A stretch of 64,000 nucleotides of DNA from Thelephora terrestris (lineage: Eukaryota; Basidiomycota; Agaricomycetes; Thelephorales; Thelephoraceae), in NCBI GenBank assembly GCA_015956445.1, contig WIUZ02000031.1:62001-126000 (forward strand), written 5' to 3'. Position numbers and translations under genes: made by a program. The notes under the pieces are model-generated. The model saw nothing but the letters and a program-made list of their open reading frames with translations, did no database searches and was not told the origin of the DNA. How positions within the stretch are numbered: the first letter of the stretch is position 1; every line of letters begins with the position of its first letter. Below are positions 57,420 to 64,000 of the stretch, in pieces.

Positions 57420-59060
57420 CATTGACTTATCCGTACTCAACGCTGACGCCTTGCAGGACACTCCAGTTTCACTCCCTGAGTGTCGCCAGGCGTAACCTTC
57501 ATCGACTCACAGATGCAACCGCCACAAGTTCTCCCGACGTTGATGGCCGTATGGTCATCGTAAGCGAACTTGTGCGGAGGTCGTCGAAGGAGGAGGATTT
57601 CCAGACGTGTCCTAAAGTCAGTCCTCGTGCGGTACCCAATTCCGCGCCACCGCTCTCCTCAAACAGGGCAGAGCACGATACGCTGAACGGCCGCTGGGGT
57701 CCAAGTCTTTCATAGCCACGTCCTTGGGCTTTCTGTTACACGAAACCACGTTCTATCGCACCCTTTGTAGGATGCGGGTGCTCGTGAAGCAGCTATTCCG
57801 GGCACACAGAGGTAGCCATCGCGTACTGGTGGCCCCGAAGTAACCGTGGCGTTGGGTTTCCACGTATACTTCGTTCATCTCCATTGTTCACGTATCCTGG
57901 ACCTTCAACTCACTTCGCTCCCCATCGAATCAGACGATCTGCCGATTTCCTTTATTCGAAGGAGTCATGGATCAACGAGAAATGAAGAAGACCTTCGTGC
58001 GTACTGTTTTGTTTTCTGTACCATCGCCAAGGGAGCTTATCGTCCCCTTGCCCCGCCACGATTCACGCTATTCACCAGGCTCGAGCGATTTCCACCTCCG
58101 CGTTAGAAAAAGGCGACGACCTTGCACGAACACGGCTTAAGTTGCGGACGCTTTCGATCTAACCGGTCGTCGTGTCATCTTGATGGATACTCTCGGATTA
58201 GACGGTGCCTTGCCCAGCGACACGGATATTGTCAATACGATCGCCGCATTGCCCGCAGACTTGTAAGTGAAGTTTGAAGTGAGTCGGTCGCCAAAAAAAA
58301 TCGATTGAATACTATGTAGGATGCTTCGTGTCGTAACCGCACGTCACATTATTCAGATACGAACGACGAAGCAAGATCGCTAGCACCCTTTATTTCCACC
58401 GGATCCCCGACCCCAAGATGTCCGAGATATTGACATCAAGGAATGAGTCTGGCGCATTCCGGAAGCTTTGTGGCGACAGGGCCCGGTGTCAACACGCCAA
58501 TGGACCACGAGGTTGGCAACGAGCGAGGTCAAGTCGAAGAATTTCTTCGAGGCCATTTTCGGAAGAGGCGCTCGGACAGGACGCCCCGAGAGCACCGCTC
58601 CGTCGGGGGAAAGTCTTATCCGCCTCATCCCCTGCAATCTCCCCTGATCACTGCAGATCCAGGACGAGCCCGGAGATAATTGCAAGGGTGTCCCCGCGAC
58701 TGCCGCTGGCGTGGAGCTGAACAGGGTGCTTAACGCCCAGACCGAGGCGCCAACGGGAAATGGGGATGATGCGGGGCAGGCGGTGAAGGACAAGGATGAA
58801 GAGCTCGCGAAGGGACTTGACGTGGGGGTCCAATGAAGGTTGTTTCAGACCGACACAGGGGGATGGCATCCGACTACAAACGACAGGCCGACGAGTTCAG
58901 GGACACTCTCCGTTCCAATGGCACATCTTCAAGGAATGAGACAGCTCGACTATGTGAAGAAGACGATGTGCGTTCCAGGATCCCCGACTTTCCGCGACGG
59001 ATTTTCCTCAAATCGGAGGACACATCACTTCCACGACATCAAGATGTAGGGTAGTTGTTT
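57420..59060 (+). pseudogene. AIG1-like GTPase, decayed copy
   Basis: Counterpart of 27000-28733. Keeps VDAFDLTGRRVILMDTLGLD and GALPSDTDIVNTIAALPADL (G3/switch II) near 58145-58265, an intron, then LYFHRIPDPKMSEILTSRNE, GAFRKLCGD and the tail. Small insertions and deletions break the frame in the G4/G5 region. It converges with U copy 7. Confidence 0.66.
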
Positions 59061-59229
59061 TCTCTCGTGGATATTGGCTTATATAGCCTTGTGCATATAC
59101 CCATGTAAAGAAACCGAAATGCCCGACTATCATGTGAATTCAACACCGTGATTTCGCGTGAGCAGACCGACAGCAGAATCACACCTTCAAGGTCCGGAGG
59201 CCTCCTGCCGCGTTTACTCAGGCTGGTTG

Positions 59230-60760
59230 CTGGCCCCGGGAGTTGAGCAGGTGGTTGAATGCTCCTCAAGGTGTGATATGGTCCAGGGAGTGGTTATTCA
59301 ACGCAAACAAGTGCCGGGATACCCGCGTGTCCGCAAGTGACCGATGGTTGAATGAAGCATTCGCGTTGTTTCAAATGGTGTCAAATTGCAAGAAATACCG
59401 CTAGGTACCGTTCGAAACTCCAATACAGTGTGGAGGCACCCGAGCCGAAACAGCGCGTCCACTAGACTCGCGAGGAGGGGTTTGTGAACACAATCAGGGG
59501 TGCGGGTGAAGTTGATCAGCCCCAGATACCTAAAGACGTCGCCCCCAAACTGAGGTGATCTCGCATAGGATAAGGCACATGAACACGACCGCAAATCGGG
59601 AGACATCGACGTGATATACGTGCAAACCACACCTCAATCCCAACGTTCCTCCGCCTGTGGCCCCTGGAGGAGCTTGAGGACCCAATCCAAGTCGTGATCG
59701 TGGGTGTAGGCAGGAGATCTTTCGGGCCTGCTCGCTGGAGGTGTCGAGGTTACCAGAAGTCACGGGGTCCCAGGGGAAGTTGGACGTGGACTTCTCATTG
59801 CGGATGGATGGCTGCTCGGATTCGAACGGTGGGACAAAGAGGCCATGAGGAATGTATGTGGACCCTCGTAATCACAAGACATTGCCTGTAAAAAGAGACT
59901 TTGATAAGCGTTCTGTGCAAAAAGATACGGAGGGCTGGTCATCACGCACGTTAGTTATGCTTCCGAACCTCGATTTTGAGGCGTCTGCGAGAGAAATCTC
60001 CACCGTCCGTGGCGCGGGATCTTCTGCCCCCTTGACCACCTGTCGAAGTTGGAACTGTCCAGGTCTGTCCAACTAACGTTGAAGGGCGGGACACCATTGT
60101 ACGTGAGATTTCTCCAAGGAGATCCAGGGGAAGGTGTGATAAGCAGGATGGAGCGAACTTCTGAAAACGGGATGGTTCTGAATCCGCCGGGTTGAACGTG
60201 GGCGTGTAGCGTTGGCGCGATTCTCAATGAGGCCGTCTGCCTGGTCTGTTCCGAAGCGTGATTTTTGCGCACGTTGGCTCCAATGCACGAAAAACGATGG
60301 CGTTGACAACTCACCCAGTGGCCTGTGAGCTCACGACAGGATTTGGGGGTCAGACAGTGTTTTGTGAAATTTGTGGACTCCGTGTGCTGGCGGGGAGCCA
60401 CATCGATTAGTAACGCGCGGGATACGTGACGATACTTTGAGAGGGGAGCAGGAGAGAGGGCGGGTTGATCGTGGTATCGGGGAACGCCTAGTCATCGCCA
60501 TCGATCCCAATGTTCTGTTAATTGAACCACATCGCGTTTTGACACACGCGTCACTCTGCAGGAAATCAGAGATTTTCAGCTTCGGTGACAAGATGGGACA
60601 GCGACTCGCCACGATTTTCTTTCTTCAATCCGCAGGACTTTGTCGTAAACTGACACACATAAGCTCATGAGTGTCAATGAGCGGGTTCTGGGTCAATCAT
60701 TCGCTGCGAATTACGGAGGGGCGGCGGCACTCGTGGAGCGGATTGATTTATGAACACACC
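59230..60760 (-). pseudogene. decayed gene 'U', copy 7 (unidentified)
   Basis: Near-copy of U copy 3 (28850-30420). Minus-strand words are GANVRKNHASEQTRQTASLR, MAPRQHTESTNFTKH and SPQFGGDVFRYLGLINFTRT. Its 5' side abuts the leader of ACS copy 4. Confidence 0.38.
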
Positions 60761-61029
60761 GGGTGAAATAACGCGTTTTAGCTTTAAATTTGCCACGGTG
60801 ATAGACTGGTTCTCGAAGAATAAGGCATCCGGGTTACGCAGTATTGGGAATTCCAATGCACTGCCAAGACGTGTTCATGGATATTCAAGAAATCGGAAAA
60901 CGACTGCTAGGGAATGGGACGTATGCTGGAGGGACTGAATCAATCGAGTCCTCGTATCTTCAGATCAGTGCCGCTCTCGGTTCCGGTTTGCGGATGACAT
61001 GGACGCCTCTCATGTCCCTTCGCCGCCCG

Positions 61030-63340
61030 GCTGATTCTCAACATCAATTTACCCAACTCCCCTCGTGTTAAATACCAATGGAAAGCCCGTTCAAGACCAT
61101 TCGTTCTGGTAGCTTCGAGAATGGAGACATCGCCTGGTTCCCCGAAGGTGGTCTCAACGCCTCATACAACTGCGTCGACCGATGGGCTTATACCCTCCCC
61201 GAGAAGGTTCGCATTTCTGCCATCATCTTGCCCATCGACAGTCGATCGGCGATTCAGCTTCAGCGACCATTGGCGTCGGCCAGCGCCGACAGTCTCAGCG
61301 TCCCGAACCATACAGTCGCTCTACACGATTCCCCCTCCCCTTCATTCCACAACATTCTGTCACGAACTCACAGATTTCAATAGACCGCAATCATCTACGA
61401 AGCCGATGAGCCGGGCGAAGGCTGCGAAATCACCCACGCTCAGCTTCTCCGCGGAGTTTGCAGCATGGCTAACGGCTCGAAGGCTATGGGAATCAAGCAG
61501 GGCGACGCCGTCTCCGTTTAAATGCTCATGACCTGGCACGCTGTTGCCACTTTCCTGGCCTGCGCTCGCATCGGCGCCATCCATTCCCTCGTCTTCGCTG
61601 GTGTCTCCTTCGAGTCGCTTCGAGACTGCATCAAGGATTGCAAGTCTCGCGTTTCGATCACCTCCGATGAGGGCCAACGGGGTGGAAGGGGCATTGCTAC
61701 CAAGGCTATCGTCGATGCCGCTCTTAAGGAGTGCCCCGAGGTTGAGCATGTACTTGTCCAGAGGAGGTCCGGAAACACCGTGGCCTGGACCGAGGGACGC
61801 GACAAGTGGTGGCACGAAGAGACCCTCAAGGTCCCAAACTACTGTCCACCGGAGGTCATGTCCTCTGAGGACCCGTTGTGCATTCTTTACGTGAGCATCG
61901 GAAGTTTATCTTCCGTCCAACAACAGTTGCTGACGGTGCTTCTCGACATTTTTAGACCTCTGGATCCACCGGAAAGCCAAAGGGTGTCGTCCACACTACC
62001 GCCGGATACCTTCTCGGAGCCGCGCTGACCGTCAAGTATGTCTTCGATGTCCACCCCGAGGACAAGTTCGCATGCATGGCCGATGTCGGCTGGATCACCG
62101 ACCACACGTAAGTTTGGTGCCTTTGCCAACCGCCGCCTCTGGTCTTATATTTGATCAGGTACATTGTCTACGGACCTCTTCTCAACGACGTCACCACCAC
62201 TGTATTCAAGTCCACCCCGGTCTACCCCACTCCATCCCGTTATTGGCAGGTCGTTGAGAAACACCAGATCACCCATTTCTATACCGCTCCCACCGCCATC
62301 CGTCTCCTCCGTCTTCTCGGCGAACACCACACCCAAGCCCACGACCTCAGCACGGTTCGAGTGCTGGGTAGCGTCGGTGAAGCTATCAACCCCGAAGCTT
62401 GGGACTGGTACGATGAGCACGTCGGAAAGAAGCAATGTGCCATTGTCGGCATTTGGTGGCAAACCGAAACCGGATCGATCATGATAACGCCATTCCCTGG
62501 TGCCATTGAGATGAAACCGGGATCTGCTACTGTACCTTTCTTCGGCATCGAGCCGGTCATCCTCGACCCAGTGTCCGGAGAAGTCCCCGAGGGCAACAGC
62601 GTCGAGGGTATCCTGTGTATCAGGAACCCCTATCCGAGGACGGTCTGGAAGGATAATCACCATTACCTCGATACCTACATGAGGGTTTGCGTTCATTTGT
62701 GTTTTGTGGGACCTTGTTTCTGATCTCGTCTTGTTTAGCCATACCCAGGATTTTTCTATACCGGCGATGGTGCGGCCCGCGATGAGCACGGATACATTTA
62801 GATCAAGGGCCGCGTAGACGGTCAGTACCCCGAACGTCCTCGCTTCACCGAGCGCGAGCCTAACCGAACCCAGATGTCATTAACGTCTCGGGACACCGCC
62901 TCTCCACTGCCGAGATTGAGTCTGCGTTGATCCTCCACAGGGGTGTCGCTGAGACGGCCGTCATCGGCATCTCCGATGATCTCACTGGCCAAACCGTCTA
63001 TGCTTTTGTGACCCTCAAGCCGTACGTATTCCCTTGCAAACCTTGCAGACTTTGAGCTCATTGTACCCCCTTTCTTAGTGAATTCACCTACAACCCCAGT
63101 GATGAGGGCGCCCTCGCTAAGGAGCTTATTCTTCAGGTCAGGAAGGTCATTGGGCTGTTCGCCGCACCAAAGAAGATCATCAATGTTCCCGACCTTCCCA
63201 AGACCCGATCTGGCAAGATCATGCACCGCATCTTGTGCAAGATTTCCGCAGGAGAGGGTGACCAGCTGGGCAACCTCAGCACCTTGGCTGATCCCAGCGT
63301 TGTCGATGCCATCAAGGCTAAGGTTTTCACCTCGTCTTAG
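61030..63340 (+). pseudogene. acs: acetyl-CoA synthetase copy 4, broken but well kept
   Basis: The N-terminus is decayed, then the copy follows the enzyme closely: [40 protein letters not shown], a long intron to 61383, [30 protein letters not shown]-like loop, [37 protein letters not shown] and [15 protein letters not shown]. Breaks are a TAA at 61519 and a TAG at 62799 (the Trp of YIWIKGR); a 9-base in-frame loss removes part of [10 protein letters not shown]. The start codon is unclear. It ends at a TAG at 63338 and should converge on an NLR outside the window. Confidence 0.85.
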
Positions 63341-63399
63341 ATCTCCCACGCCTTTGCTACACTGAATGGGCCAGTAAAAAGGAGTGTGTTTGGTGATTC

Positions 63400-64000
63400 T
63401 GATGGAGCAGGGGAGGTAGTTTGTACATTATAGGAGTTGAAGAGGAATATCTTGGGTCATCTTTTGTGTAGTCTTGAACTGTTGCAACTTATTCTTTATT
63501 GATAAGATGTACTTTGGGTGATGGATCTCAATGTGTTGTATGCAGTTTCAAAGTGTGAACATGTACATTTCCTCCAGACGAAGGTGGGGTGGATGGTGCC
63601 CACCTTTCTCTGCAACAGATTTTCTGTACAAATGCCTCGATCTCCAGTTGTGTTGCCATCTGTCCACCTTGCTATGTGTGTTAGGGAAGAACAACCATTC
63701 TGAATAACTGGAGGGGACTATTCATGTTCCTACTGAAATCTGCATCCACACCTCAGACACATTAATCTGTTTGTCCCAAAATGAAGGTGAATAATTCCCC
63801 TTCCTTTCAAGGATGTCTTCAATGGTACAAGCCCAAAGTCTACTACAGGGTGTATCTGTTTGACTGTATTGAACAATCAAGCCCAAGTCATTGTGATTAG
63901 TTCCTGGGAGGGTTGTTGGGGGTGCCATAAAGGTTGATAGATATCAAGATACATATCACCAGTTTGTCAAGCTAGGGTGGAATGGAATGTAGTTGAGGGT
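63400..64000. repeat. conserved ACS-NLR intergenic block, copy 3 (cut by window end)
   Basis: Matches 33110-33735 and 16690-17290. Because this block is followed by an NLR in both other copies, an NLR 3' end is expected a few hundred bases beyond the window. Confidence 0.6.

Larger units (their letters stand above)
53930..64000. repeat. large duplicated block, copy B
   Basis: This is the partner of 22930-33735: U5, ACS relic, GTPase-U flank, U6, NLR relic, GTPase, U7, ACS4, intergenic block. The offset drifts from about 31.0 to 30.3 kb because of small gains and losses. The block may extend past the window end. Confidence 0.75.

Noticed and set aside
1-64000. CRISPR arrays, tRNA or rRNA genes
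   Set aside because: No regularly spaced short repeats or RNA gene features were noticed, and the sequence is fungal.

Overview
The window looks like a repeat-rich, accessory part of an Agaricomycete (Basidiomycota) genome. The reasons are short GT-AG introns of about 48-64 bp with CTAAC/CTAAT-like branch points, a fungal NACHT-WD40 (STAND/NLR-like) gene, fungal acetyl-CoA synthetase sequences, and a Helitron of the fungal type. No prokaryotic features, tRNA, rRNA or CRISPR were seen.

Bases 1-14,200 are a nest of mobile elements. A rolling-circle Helitron lies on the minus strand (RepHel reading frame 12827 to 3335, about 2,062 codons, interrupted only by three TGA codons). Its HUH-nuclease region is split by a 3.3-kb LTR-like element (7062-10360) with TG...CA termini and a 5-bp target duplication AGCCA. 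A second, window-truncated copy of that element is at 1-2116. A 501-bp CACTG-ended MITE with 130-bp inverted repeats and AAA duplications sits at 12967-13467.

From 14.4 kb to the end, the window is built from repeated, variously decayed copies of one four-gene module: acetyl-CoA synthetase (ACS, +), NACHT-WD40 NLR (-), AIG1-like GTPase (+) and an unidentified gene 'U' (-). ACS and NLR converge, NLR and GTPase are head to head, and GTPase and U converge. Four large ACS copies (all broken) and two short ACS relics are visible, with two near-complete NLR genes (one intact, 1,459 aa), three NLR first-exon relics, four recognisable GTPase copies (all decayed) and seven U copies (all decayed). A block of roughly 10 kb (22.9-33.7 kb) is present again at 53.9-64.0 kb, so the last ACS copy is probably followed by another NLR beyond the window.

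The most striking object is a 7,069-bp DNA transposon at 38294-45362, inserted in coding exon 2 of the second NLR. It has perfect 33-bp terminal inverted repeats and an 8-bp target duplication (AATCAGGC). It carries one apparently intact 9-exon gene for a 1,819-aa protein. An N-terminal Ulp1-like cysteine protease (His284, Asn301, Gln343, Cys349) is joined to an acidic region, a possible zinc finger and an RNase-H-like transposase core (candidate D972, D1080, E1310) whose spacing recalls the P-element/THAP9 group. I do not recognise this exact architecture as a described family. It looks recently active.
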